Source of the DNA: Darksidea phi
Lineage: Eukaryota > Ascomycota > Dothideomycetes > Pleosporales > Lentitheciaceae
Assembly: GCA_030770425.1 (NCBI GenBank)
Contig: JASJFT010000271.1
Coordinates: forward strand, 1 to 54,505
Length of the DNA stretch: 54,505 nucleotides
Direction of reading: 5' to 3'
In this document: in pieces, positions 35,401 to 48,194 of the stretch
Layout: every line of letters starts with the position of its first letter
Position numbering within the stretch: position 1 is the first letter of the stretch
Position numbers and translations under genes: made by a program
Notes under the pieces: generated by a model
What the model was told of the DNA's origin: nothing
The model's database searches: none
What the model saw: the letters and a program-made list of their open reading frames with translations, nothing else

Positions 35401-37850
35401 TAAACTTACTAATATACCTATAATATTTTAGAAATAGATTAATAATATTTTATAAAACTATCTTAACTAGTTTATAATAGTATACCTTAATAATATTCTA
35501 ATCTATTCTAAGATAGAAAGAAAATATAAAGAGTATATAAAAAAAGTCTTATAAGTACTTAAGAAGATATAATTATACCTCTACCTATAAAAATATAAAT
35601 TCTACGTATAAAAAACGAGGTTTTTAAAATTTATTATTAAACTAGAAGAAATTAAAGTAGACCTAAAATAAATCGAGAAAATTAAAGAATAGCCTATATT
35701 ATAGAACCTTAAGGAACTATAATTATTTCTAAAATTTTATAACTTCTATTAAAAACTAATATTATAGTAGAGTATAATAATAATATTACTTATATAATTT
35801 ATAAGAAAGAATTAGTCTTTTAAATAGAAGAAAGAGTACTAATAAGTTTTTAAGAAAATTAAAGAATAATTTACTAAAAAACCTATAATTAAGATATATA
35901 ACTCTAAAGAACTATTAATTATTAAAATAGATATATTAGACTATATAATAGAAGTAGTACTACTATAAAAAGATAATAAAGATAATCTTTAATTAGTATA
36001 CTATTTCTTATAAAAGATATTACTAGCTAAACTTAATTATAATATCTATAATAAAGAATTACTAGTAATTATTAAAGTTTTAAAGGAATAAAAATCTAAT
36101 CTATAGGGATTAAAATACTCTATTACGATCTATACGAATTATAAGAATCTAATAGAATTCTTAATAAATAAACTCTTAATTAGAAGATAGATATAATAGG
36201 TATAAATCCTTATAACCTATAATATTAAAATCGTATATACTAAAGGGTTAGAAAATAAATAAGTAGACGCGCTTAGTAGGAGACCTAACTACTAAGGGAT
36301 AGAGAAACCTAGCGTAGTAATCCTTAAACTATAGCTAGATAGAATAATTACTTATAACTACTTAAAACTAGTAGAAATATAAGAGATAGTACTTAAATTA
36401 AAAGAAAATAAATAGACCTAATAGATCTATACGGTTATTATAGAGGTAATAAATATATAAAATAAGATTTAAGAAGTAATTTAAGAAAAGAATAGAATTA
36501 TCTATATATTCTAAAAAGTCTATATACCTAAGATAATACGAAAAGAATTTATTAGATAATATTATAAGATACTAGTATATAGATACTAAGGAGTAGAAAA
36601 AACTCTTAAACGATTAATAAGAATATACTATTTTCTATATATAAGATAACTAGTTACTTAAGTTCTTATAGAATATATAAATTATTATTATAATAAATAT
36701 ACTAGATATATACTTTATAGAATACTATAACTAATAGAAAATATAAAAGGACTATAGAAGATTATAACTATAGACTTTATTACGTAATTACTACGTTCTA
36801 AGAAACTAATAATAGAAGTATCTTATAATACTATATTAATAGTAGTAAATAAGTTTATAAAGTATACTTACTTTATTTTATATATAGATAAAGAAAATAT
36901 AATAGAATAACTTATCTATACCTTATTAAGATATATATTTAGTAAATATAGAATACTAAATAAGATTATCTTAAATATAGATATTAAATTTATAATAAAG
37001 TTTTAGTAAACTCTTATAGTTAAATTAGAAATTAAGTATAGTATATTAACTATATACTATCTATAGATAGACGAACTAATAGAATAAATAAATTAAATAG
37101 TAGAATAATACCTTAGATATTATCTAAACTACTATTAGAATAATTAGATTATACTTCTATCTATAGTATAATTTATATATAATAGTTCGTAATATAGTAT
37201 AATAAAGATAATACTATTCTTTACGAACTATAGAATTAAATTAAAAATATATAAAAAACTTAGATAACTTTAATCTTATAGCTAGAATAAAGAAGAAATA
37301 GTAAAAATTATTTTATAAATATACTAATAGCTTAAGAAAGACGTAGAATTCCTTTAAAATAGAATAAGTAGATACTATAATAAGAAGTAAAAGAAAGTAC
37401 CTACTTTTAAAGAGGGAGAAAAGGTATAATTACTACGAAAAAATATTAAAAGTAAGTAACCTAATAGTAAACTAGACTATACTAAGATTAGCCTTTATAA
37501 AATTAAAAAATAAGTCTTACTTATAAACTATTAATTAAGACTATTCCTATAAATAAAAATCTATTTTATATTCTATATTAGTTTACTAGAAAAAGTATTA
37601 TAAAATACTAGACTAGTAGTATATAAAGTAGATATATATAAAGAAGATAATAAAGAATAAAAAGTAGAAGAAATCCTAGATAAAGATATTAGGAATAGAA
37701 AAAACTATTATCTAATCTAATAGTAGGGAATAGATAAAAATAGGAAACTATAAAAATAAATCTAAGAACCTAAAGATAATTTTAATTATTCTAAAAAGTT
37801 TACAAAGTACTAAAATTATAATTCTAAAGGAAACTTAGAGATAAAGTAAG
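32460..37850 (+). pseudogene. RIP-degraded gag-pol of A2
   Basis: Domain order seen: Gag; zinc knuckle at 33395-33436, where all Cys/His codons read Tyr; protease active site at 34589-34600, now Asn-Ser-Arg-Ala in place of D-S-G-A; RT motif at 35483-35494, Tyr-Leu-Asn-Asn; RNase H at about 35930-36080; integrase zinc-binding region at about 36545-36690, with GVEKTLKRLIRIYYF readable; integrase core starting near 36760, its first catalytic Asp (36773-36775) intact; and a chromodomain at about 37664-37813 (EEILDKDIRN, then Trp codons turned to stops). All stops are TAA/TAG. CA at 37803-37804 is CG in A3. Confidence 0.88.
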
Positions 37851-37854
37851 TTTA

Positions 37855-38245
37855 CCTTATAATAAGTTAAGAAGACTAATATTATTTATAGTATAGTAAG
37901 AGGTATTTAATAAATTAAAAGGAATAATATTATTTATAATACTATAATTAGTATTTAGTATAACTAGAAAGACCTCTAGATCCTTCTATTATTTTAATTA
38001 ATAAAGCTCTACCTTCTTAGTATTAAGTTCGGCCTTAAGAGTATAAGATTACCTAACTACCTTCTTATAAAGAAACTCTTTCTATTTTTTTTTAAATATT
38101 AAACTTTTATCTATATATTAGATAACTTTTAATTAAACTTAACTATACGATAAAGTAGTTTCTTATAATATTCTTTAACTACTTATAACTAAGCTTAAAG
38201 TTTCTCTTATAAATAGTTAATAGATCGTCCTAATATATATAAGTC
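37855..38245 (-). pseudogene. Antisense coiled-coil-like ORF of A2
   Basis: This is the minus-strand counterpart of the antisense frame of A1 and A3. It reads SINYL and VVKEYYKKLL near the N-terminus, KEFLYKKVVR and LKAELNTKKVEL in the middle, and NIIPFNLLNTSYY near the C-terminus. Length and order match A1 (SINYIEERL, VLYKKL, LEAKLDKKEVEL, NIIPLNLLNTSYY). Nucleotide divergence from A1 here is much greater than in pol and includes transversions, yet the frame is kept, which is the strongest sign of former selection on this strand. The gene converges on pol. Confidence 0.6.
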
Positions 38246-38555
38246 TATATATATAAGTTATAGTTAAAAATAGATACTTAGCTATAGAAACTCTAGATAA
38301 TTAATAAGAATTTTATACGTTTGTATAAATATAAGCCTTATAATATTTACTTTTATTAGAAAAAATAATATAGAATATCTCTAGCCTACTATACTAAGAG
38401 TAAGGAAATATTTTAGAACTATTACGACTAATACGATTAGTAAGTATAAGATATTCTTTAATTTTACGAGAAATTATAGAGAAAGAAAGATATAACTTAG
38501 AAAGATTCTAAGCTAATACTAATATAGTTAAATACTAGATCCGGAATAACCTCTA

Positions 38556-38582
38556 AGTCGAAGGTTTAGAGAGAGGAGATAG
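38556..38582 (+). other. Polypurine tract of A2
   Basis: AGAGAGAGGAGATAG abuts the 3' LTR at 38583. The last 60 or so bases before it (CTAGATC, GGAATAACCTCTAAG) are shared with A1 and A3, while the preceding region is diverged. Confidence 0.75.
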
Positions 38583-39012
38583 TATTATAAATTATATACG
38601 AACTATAGAATAATAGCTAATAAAGATACCTAAGATAGAATCTATTATAGATTTTAATAAGAAATACGATACGGACCTTATAATTAAAGAATAGGAAGTT
38701 ACGAGATAGATTTATAGATCTATAGACCTTAGTAAATATAAATCCTATAGATCTATAGATCTATAGATTAGTAAATCTATAGAAATATAGAGCTATAGAT
38801 TCTATAAATCTAAGAAAATTAAATTAATATATAATAACTACGAATCTTCTAGATAGTCTTCTTCTCGCCTATAGTTAATTCGAATCTAGATTAATCCTTA
38901 TATATTAACGTAATTAAACTATTACCTCTTTATTCTAACTTCTTCTTTCCTATCTTAAGTATAAATCTTAAACGAGGCTAAATAACCTATTAGACCTAGA
39001 CCCTATTTAATA
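38583..39012 (+). repeat. 3' LTR of A2
   Basis: 430 bp, same subfamily as its 5' partner, from TATTATAAATTATATACG to CCCTATTTAATA. Followed by ACTAGTCTACTC, which is B gag sequence. Confidence 0.9.
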
Positions 39013-41408
39013 ACTAGTCTACTCTAAATATTTAAAGGTAGTAAAGAAAAAGCTAAAGTCTATTTTTTATTAATTAAAGAAACTAATCCCTCTTAACTAG
39101 TTTAATAGGAAATATAATTATTTAGTCGATATAACTATCTAAGCTAATCTATTAATATAGGAAAAGAATATATCTATTTAGTTCCTCTTCTATAAGCTCG
39201 GGTATTATAATATAATACTTAGAAGAAAATTCTTTAAGTAAACCTAGTTCTTAATTAACTATTATAATTAGACTTTATACTAGTTAAATAATACCTTAAA
39301 GTAGATAAAATATAATCTAATTATTATAGGAAAGTCGAATTCGAAGCTAGAGTTAGAATATTAGAATAACGCTTTACGTTATAATAATCTAATTAATTAG
39401 TAGATTAAAGTATAGAAGAAGACCTACTTATTTAAAAAGAATCTAATACTTAGTTTAGAAATTTCTATTAAAGCTCTTATAATTTCTTAGAAGAAGATTT
39501 ACGAGTTTGTTAAAGCCTTATTATAAGTAATAAAGGACTAGTAAACTACTTTTAAGAAAATATAGAGGAATATAAATAGTAATATTAATAATAGTTTAAG
39601 AGGTATTAAATTTAAGAAAAACTAATAAGATTATTAAAAAAAATAATAGAAAGAAAAAGAAAGTAATACTTATCTCTAATAATCTACTAGAGTAGATTAT
39701 TAGTAATAAATTTAATATATATTTTCTTAAGCCTTCTAATATATAGAAGCTCGTAGATAAGAAAGAGATTATACTAGAAGCTACTAGTCTATATAAAGTT
39801 AACTTATTAATTAAAAATAAATAATTAAAAGACTTAGTAAAATAGAACGTATAAGATATAATAATAGAGAAGCTTTCTTATAAAGATTATATAGGAGCTA
39901 CTCTAAACTACTTCTCTAAGATTAACTTAGATAAGCTACCTCTTAGAAGAAAGAATATTAATTATAAAATTATTCTTAAGAATAATATAAGTAAGCTTAG
40001 TATAAGTTTATTTTATAATATATCTTTTAAATATCTAAAGTTACTAAAAGCTTACTTAGAAGAGTACTTAAAGAAAGGCTTTATTATAACTAGCGACGCT
40101 AACTTTATCTCTCCTATCTTATTTATTAAGAAGTTAGAAGGGAGATAGAGATTTTATATTAACTACTAAAAAATTAATATAGTTACGAAGAAGAATATTA
40201 CGACTATCCCCTTAATTAAAGAAATACTAATACAACTCTCTAAGATAAAGATATTTACTAAGCTAGATATATATTAAGTCTTTTATTATATTAAGTTAGA
40301 CTTTAATATAGAAGATCTTATAACTTTTAAAATATAATATAAGAATTATAAATATTATATTCTACCTTTTAGACTATATAATAGGCTAGTAACCTTTTAG
40401 TACTATATTAATTAAGTACTTAAGGATAAAATTAATAAGATTTATACTATCTATATAAATAATATTTTAATTTACTTAAAAGACCCCTTTAAATATAAGA
40501 AATATATAAGTAAAATCTTAGATAAACTTAAAAAGGTTAGACTATAGATTAATATTAAAAAGAGTAAGTTTATAATTACTAAAATAAAGTTTTTAAATTT
40601 TATTATTAATACTAAAGGGATCTATATAGACCCTAATAAGATAGTAGTTATTAAAGACTAGAAGAAATTTATAATTCTAAAAGGATTATAAGTTTATCTA
40701 AGCTTTTATAACTACTACTATAAATAGTTAAAAGATTATAATCGCGTAGCCCGTTTACTTACCTAACTATTATAAAAGGAGAAATTCCGTACCTTTAGAC
40801 CTAAAGAGCGAGTTATATTTAAGAAAAGTAAGATATTATTATATTTAAACGTTATTATAAGATATTACTTATCCTACTATAGAACCTATATAAAAATCGA
40901 CGCGAGTAATAGTATCCTAGTAGGTACCTTTATATAGTTCTAAGATAATAGAATCTAATAACCTATAATCTACTTTATAAAGATAATAAAATCTATAAAA
41001 ATAAATTATAAGATTTATAATAAGGAGATATTTATAGTTATAAGAGAATTAAACGAATAAAGGACTTAATTTATAGAATTATAATTAAATAAACCCTTCT
41101 AAGTTATTACTAATTACTAGGTACTAGAGTATTTTTTAATTAAGTATAAACTAACTCTATAATAGACTTACTAGGCCGAGAAGCTTATAAACTATTACTA
41201 TACTATTTATTATTATCCTAGAACCGCTAATATTATTATAGATATTCTCTTTCGAAAATAAAAGAAGTTAAAAACTTAGAAGAAAAAAGATAAAGCTACT
41301 AGAACTTATATCTTTATTCTCTTTAGATAGACCTCTACTATAATAGTCGTTTTAGTAGCTACTATTAATACCTAGAATCCCGAGTACGAAATTAAAACTT
41401 ATCTTTAC
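39013..41408 (+). pseudogene. Internal fragment of a B element (B4)
   Basis: The fragment is colinear with B1 from 9901 (AGTCTACTCTAAATATT) and with B2 20720-24385, but without the nested insertions. It carries the Gag/protease region, RT (motif Tyr-Ile-Asn-Asn at 40452-40463) and RNase H (about 40885-41070). It has no LTR: the left end is the A2 LTR and the right end is the D3 5' LTR. Sites where it keeps CpG (TACGAAG at 40186) help to date changes in B1. TTTGTT near 39505 is a rare TpG. Confidence 0.85.
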
Positions 41409-41843
41409 TATTATAACTCTACGCGAACTATAGGATATAAGGTATCTTAAAAAGAATAAAAGCTAAGATAAGGATTTAGTTAGTAATCTAATATTATATA
41501 ATAATAATCTACTTAATCTATATCTTAGCGAGTAGAGTAAATAGAGTATAACTAATAATAATCTAGTTAATCTATATCTTAGCGAATAGAGTAAGTAGAG
41601 TAAGATAAAGTAGGATAGATATAAGAGAGTAGAGGATCTCCTAGGTTTTCTATCTTAATTCTTTATAATTAATCTTTAATTCTTTACCTAATACTTATAA
41701 ATAAGATTAGATCTTTTCCTAAGTAGTTATTTTAGTAATAAAATTTATTAACTTAATCTTAATCTATTAGAAACTAATAGTATAATAAACGTTTTATTAA
41801 TTCTAACTTAGATTTCGTATAAAGATATATATAATATATAATA
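41409..41843 (+). repeat. 5' LTR of D3 (family D)
   Basis: 435 bp, starts TATTATAACTCTACGCG, ends ATATAATA, followed by the same internal sequence as D2. It has inserted into the RNase H/integrase junction of B4; left flank TTTAC. Confidence 0.88.
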
Positions 41844-44800
41844 TATTAATTACTCTAAATTAAAATTATATTAATATAGTAACTCTATCTAACTTATATA
41901 ATATCTCTAGAGAAAGTATAACTAAGACTCTAGTAATAAACCTAGCGGCTCTAATCTAATAATAAGTAGCTTAAATAGTTAAGTTATAATAAGTTATAAT
42001 ATTACTATAAGAATTACTATAATAGGTATAAGTAGGACTTAGAACGAAGTTAAAGATCTTAATACTAGAGAAATATAATAATAAAAAGGAAAACTTAAGA
42101 CTATTCCTTATATAATTAGATCTATACTACTAGTTTAACTCTACTACGTTTACTAGTAACTAGGATAAGATTCTTATTATAGATATATATATAATAGATA
42201 AAGTAGCTATATAGATATAGCCCCTAATTAATAATTATATAACTAATAAGAACTTTTTATTAAAATAATATAACGAAATAAAGATAGTATTTAAAGATTA
42301 GGATTTATTTAAGAAATAAATATATATAATCTTTAAAAATATTAATAAGGTTTAATAAGCTAAATACTAGATCTAAAGGTTAAGATAGACTAAATTAATA
42401 AGTACGTATACTACTAAATTTAAATAGCTATAGTATAAAATTAATTAAAATAATATATCTCTTATAGTTATATACTATAATAAACTTAAGAAGCTAATTA
42501 AGAACGAGTTAGTCTAATTTAAAAAATTAGATAACCTAATAAAATTAATTAAGATAATAATCTATATTAATAATTAACTATATAAAAGAGTACTTAAAAA
42601 ATAAAATACTATAGAACTAGTAAAAGTTTATAAAAAAGAGTAAGTAGCTTAAAAGTATAGGTTCTATAAAGATTATAATAAAATAGACGTTAGTATAGTT
42701 TAAAAAAAGAAATATCTAAAAAATAAGAAATATAAATAAGATAGGGCTTAGGCCGTTATATAAACTCTTTTATATAATATTCTATTATATACTCTTATTC
42801 GGTCTTACTAACTAAATATAGGAAAGGACTAGTATACTACGATAATTTCCGCTACGTTAACACTAAGTAACTACTACGAAATACTAATAACTATTCTCTT
42901 CCTTCCTCCTCTCTTCCTTCCGCTATCTTTTAAATCTATATATATAAATCGAATAGCCTCTATTAATCTTACCCTATACTACTAACTCCTTCTCTACTTC
43001 GGTCCTCTATTACTTTATTACTTTTACTTTTATCTCTTTAATCTTCTTTACGTCTCGAAACCTATAGATAGCTTAAAGTACCTTCGCTATATACTCTATA
43101 CTCTTCTTCGTCTAGAGATCCCTCTCTAGAAAATCTACTACTTCGTCTTTCTATAGAACCCTAAGATTCTTAGTAAGCTAGCTTAGTCTTAATAGCTACT
43201 ATCTAAGAAAGTTCTTTTTATTATCCTTATCTACCTTAACGTATATTAAGTAGATACTGAGCTAATAAACCTATACTATCTATAGTATATTTAGTAGGTA
43301 TACGAACTAACCCTCTATATATATAAGCTATAGCTCTATAATTATAAACTTACTATATTCTTCCTTCTAGAAGGTACGATCGTAGTTAATAATATTATTA
43401 AGTTTATAGTCTAGATATTTATATACGTAGGTAGCGTCTACTCTAGAATTATAGAGAATAGTACGGCGTACGGGTATACCCGTAGACTAAAGCGGAATAA
43501 AGTAGTAATCTATAAAGATAGTATAGGAAGTTATCTTATATTTAGCGAGTAGAGGTATATATAAGAAAGTAGAGGGAGTACTTAGTATTCTTATATATAG
43601 ACTATTCGATACTAGGCTATTTCGTAGAAACGTCCTATAGCTACTAGTCCTAATCGGGGCTTAGTAGTTCCGCCGTTCGGCCTTCGAGACGACCTAAGTA
43701 GTACGCGATAATCGTATATCTAAAGGACTACTAGGCCTATTTATACTATTAAACGCGCGAATTATATAAAATAATACGTTAATACTTTTATATAACTCGG
43801 GTAGAGGGCTATACCTATTTATATAATTTTTAGATTTTAGCTTTATACCCCTATATATTAAAAAATAATAATAATAAATAAGATAGAAAGCTATAAAAAG
43901 TTCTAGTAAATAAGATAAAACGACGTTAAGATAAAAAGATATATCTATACTATAATATATAGGAATACTTTACTAAAGAATATAATAAGGAAAAAAAAAG
44001 TATAAAAAGTTAAGATAGTATTAAATATATAAATATAATTAGGTATAATAAAAAAAAAATTAAGTCTAACTTAATATCCGAGATATAGTACGATACTAGT
44101 AAATAGAATAAAGTTAAGAAAGTTTTTTAATAATAAAAAGATCTAAAACTTAAAATAGAAAAATTAATACTTTTAAAGCTAAGAGAAATAGCTATAAAAG
44201 ATATTTTCTAATAACTAATATATAATAAATATTAGATATATAGAACTAGCTAATATATTATAAAATACTATATTAAAGAAGCGGAGCTAGTATATATTAC
44301 TAGTAATTAAGATTAGTAGGTAATAGATTAGGCCTTAAAGTTCTAAAAACTAGAAGGCTATAGGGTAATATAGAATTAAGATAGTTTAAGTTATAAGAAT
44401 CTACTATTTATATAATATATAGGGGAATATAAGTATTATATATAATAAAAAAAGAAAGTTATAATACTTCTTAAGAATTATCTATATATATACCTTTAAA
44501 ATAAGGAATATCTAATAATAGAATATTATCTTTATAATTATAATAACTAGGCTAAAGAATATAAAGACTAAGAATAGCTAGAATAGAATAACTACTATAA
44601 TAATAAATATGAAAAGTACTTTCTAATAAAGTATACTATAGAACGATAGCTACGTAGACTAACTAGGGTAGATACTAAGAACTATAAGTAAGATATTAAT
44701 TATAAAATTATATATAAGAAACCTAGCTATAAAGTTTTATACTAGATATATTATAAAAGGGTATATATTCTATACCTAGTATAGAGAGAACTTATAGCTA

Positions 44801-47697
44801 GGAGGAAAGAGAATATCTTTTATTAGAATCTTAAGAGAAAGGAATATCTTATAAAGTAGTACGAGTAATACGGCTATCTAATATAGAATAGAAATAATTT
44901 TAAGAACCTAGAGATTAGTAAATAGTTAAGGGCCTTAGGTATATAATAGGGATATTATAATATCTAAAATAATAAGATAAATATAAAGCCTATTAATTAG
45001 AATATACTATCCCTAAATAAGAATCTAAAAATAAAACTATAATAAATACTAGACTAGGAAATACTTTATAGAATTAAGAGAGAAGAAGATCTAAAATTAA
45101 AATAGTTAGATAAGTTACCCCTCTAATAAAAAACTTAAGAACTAGAGGGTATTCCTAAAGAATAGAACCTCTATAATAATAAATTAAAAAACTAAATTAT
45201 TATTAGCTATACTAAAGTTATATTAATAAAAGTATTTAAAAGATAACTCTATAAATTATATAAAAGAGTATTTAATAACTAGCTAGATTAGAGGTAAACG
45301 CGTGGATTTACGAATAGAAAGTCTAAGCTATTATAAATAGTAAAACTAAGTTTATACTTCTATTATTAAAACTAATAAAAAAATACAAAATTTCTTATTA
45401 GATTAAAGAAAAATCTATATAAGTAAACCTTAGAAATAGATTATTTATAAAATATAAAGAAGATATAATTTATCTTAAAATATAAAAAGTAACCTTAGAG
45501 GTAAAAAATATTAAAGACTATTATAAATTTAATATTATAGAAATTAAAGATATTAATATAATTATTAATTATAACTAACTAATAATATATAATTTATAAA
45601 TAGATTAGAAGCTATATAAAGTACTAGACTATAAGTAAATAGCTTAAGTTATAAAAATTAAAAGACTAAATAGATCTAGCTATAAGATCTAGTATATATT
45701 TTAGAAAGAGAGAATAGATTTAATTTTATCTTATAAGATTATAAGGATTTATAAAAAGAATCTATAAAGAGTTAATATTATTATAGTATAAAAAATCGCG
45801 ATTATATAAAAAGAATTATAACTAATAATACCTTAAAACTATAAGAAGTTTTAAGAGTTATTTAAAGAATATCTAAATATAAATTTACTAGAGTACTAGA
45901 AATAAAATTATAAAATATATCTAAAAGAGGATATAAAGCTTAAACCTAGACCTATATACTCGTTAATAGTAGATTAATAGAAAGAATTAAAAAAGTACTT
46001 AATAAAGAACTTAAAAAGAGGATATATTAGAAAAAATTAAAGCTCTATAGTATTATTAATTCTATTTATTTTAAAAAAAAATAGAAAGTTATAACTTTAT
46101 ATAGACTATAAATATTTAAATAATATTATAAAGAAGAATAGATATTTACTACTACTAATTAGAGAACTTATAGACTAGCTCTAAAGAATTAAGTAAATTA
46201 TAAAATTTAATATTTAGAAGGAATTCTATAGAATCTAAATAGTAAAAGGGTATAAGAAGTATATAGTATTTAAAACCTAATATAGACTCTATAAGTATAG
46301 AGTTATACTATTTAGACTAATAAATATACTAGTAATATTTTAGTTAGTTATTAATAGAATATTAAATAAATACTTAGACGTATTCTATATAGTATATCTA
46401 AATAATATTCTTATATATAGTAAAGGGATACTAGAAGAATATAAAGAATATATAAAGAAAGTACTATAAAAACTATAGTAGAATAAGTTATTATTTTATC
46501 TAGATAAATACGAATTCTATAGAATAGAAACTAAATACCTAGATTTTATTATTTTATAAGAAGAAGTATTTATAAACCCTAAAAAAGTATAGACTATAAG
46601 AGAATAATTAATCCTAATATTAATTAAGAATATATAATCCTTTTTAGGATTCGCTAACTTTTATTAAAAGTTTATTAAGAATTACTTAAAAATTATATCT
46701 TTACTTATAGAGGTAACTAAGAAAGAAAAGAAATTTTAATAAAACTAAAAATAATAAAAAGCTTTTAATAAGTTTAAAAACCTATTTATATTAATATCTA
46801 TATTATAGATATATAATTTAATAAAATCTCTTAAAGTAGAAACGGATATATTAGACTATATACTAGAAGTAATACTTATCTAGTAAGAGGAAGATAAAAA
46901 ATAGAGACTAATATTCTACTACTTATATAAGTTTAGTAAAGAAGAAGTAAACTATAATATTTATAATAAGAAACTTAGTACTATTATATTAGTATTTAAA
47001 TAATAGAGACTATAACTTATAAAAGTTAATTATAAGATTAAGATTATTATAAACTACTAAAATCTTATAAGTTTTATAACTATAAAGAAACTTAATTAAT
47101 AATAATTTTAATAGTTAAAATTACTAGTAGATTACGACTTTAAGATAAGCTATTAACTAGAAATACTAAATAAAGTAGTAGATACTTTTAGTAGAAGATC
47201 GGACTTTTAAGATACTAATAAATCTATTATATATAAACTAGTTTTATAAAGAGAACCTAACGAAACTCTTATATATAACTATATAAGACTAGCTAAGATT
47301 ATAGTAGTAGTAGATATTAAGAAAAAATAGAGAAATAAGGTCTAAAAAACTATTAAGAATATTAATAGAATATTAAAAGAAGATAATATCTATTTTAATA
47401 AGGAAGAATACTCTACTTTAATAAATAACTTAAAGATAAGATCTTATATACTATTAAGTCTTAGAAGAAACTTAATATAAGAAATTTATAAAAATAAGAT
47501 ACTAGAATATCTAGAAATTAATAAAATAGTTAAATATATAGATAAAGAATACCTACTTATTAATATAAGAGAGAAAGTTTAAAAAGTAATAGGTAACTAT
47601 TTAGAATATTCTAAGAATAAATCTAAGAAATATAAACCTTATAAATTACTCTAACTACTAGTACTACTTATATAATTATAAACTTATATTATAATAG
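41844..47697 (+). pseudogene. RIP-degraded gag-pol of D3
   Basis: This is the longest D copy. It includes Gag, interrupted by insert H; a zinc knuckle at 43942-43983, whose four ligand codons read Tyr; a retropepsin end at about 45545-45600; and RT with the motif Tyr-Leu-Asn-Asn at 46395-46406, followed by KYEFYRIETKYLDFII and GFANFYKFIKNY-like sequence up to 46690, typical of Ty3/gypsy. RNase H lies at about 46840-47000. The integrase zinc-binding region probably begins near 47590 but the frame is cut at 47697 by the A3 LTR. TpG survivors are ATATGAAAAG near 44611 and CGTGGATT near 45300. Confidence 0.85.
42745..43873 (+). mobile_element. 1129-bp CpG-rich insert H with (TAA)n tail
   Basis: The insert interrupts D3 gag and is flanked by a perfect 13-bp duplication, ATAAATAAGATAG (42732-42744, 43874-43886). 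The right end is TATTAAAAAATAATAATA, so it looks like a plus-strand, A-rich-tailed retroposon made by target-primed reverse transcription. It is far richer in CpG and GC than D3 (CGGCGTACGGG near 43460, CGGGGCTTAG and CCGCCGTTCGG near 43655-43680), with a pyrimidine-rich first third. Only one CpA (TTAACACTAAG) and one TpG (ATACTGAGC) were noticed. It has no second copy here and I recognise no protein; a retrocopied host gene or a 5'-truncated LINE are both possible. Confidence 0.7.
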
Positions 47698-48178
47698 TAT
47701 TACAAACCAAATATATACTATAGACCGCTAGTAAATAGAATTACTAGAGATCGAGCTAATTACTAGCTTTAATAAAGAATACGACGTAGATCTTATAACT
47801 AGAGAATAAGTAATTATATAATAGATCTATACCTTAATAAGAATAGATCTAGGGGTTACGTAATAGCTTAGTAGATCTATTAGGATAGATCTAGGGGTTA
47901 TATAATAGCTTAGTAGATCTATTAGAATAGAGCTATAGAGCTATAGCTTAGTAGATCTATAGGTATAGAGCTATAGATCTAAGGAAACTAAATTAATATA
48001 TAATAACTACGAATCTCTTAGATAGTTTTCCTTCTATATAGTTAATTCGAATCTAGATTAATCTCGTCTATTAATATAATTAAACTATTACTTATTTATT
48101 CTAACTTCTTCTTTCCTATTTTAAGTATAACCCCTAAACGAGGCTAAATAATCTATTAGACCTAGACCCTATTTAATA
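47698..48178 (+). repeat. 5' LTR of A3
   Basis: 481 bp with two 42-bp units near 47848-47935. It starts TATTACAAACCAAATATA: the CA at 47703 is CG in its own 3' LTR (54304-54305), and the second CA (ACCAAAT) is TA there, so it is one unmutated site plus one likely CpG decay. Confidence 0.92.
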
Positions 48179-48194
48179 CCTTAACTATCTAGTA

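Larger units (their letters stand above)
32018..39012 (+). mobile_element. Full-length Ty3/gypsy chromovirus A2
   Basis: A2 has LTRs of 428 and 430 bp (32018-32445, 38583-39012), plus strand, 7.0 kb. It has the same gag-pol as A1 and A3 but a different LTR subfamily and a diverged 3' region. The flanks do not match: the left is inside a B LTR (CTATC), the right (ACTAG) is inside B gag. A normal insertion should give a 5-bp duplication and one continuous target, so this copy is probably the product of recombination between two A elements or a later deletion. Confidence 0.9.

Noticed and set aside
42745..43873. H as an intact host gene island
   Set aside because: Perfect 13-bp duplication inside D3 gag and a tailed end show it is an insertion; CpA/TpG are gone and no long open frame with ATG exists.
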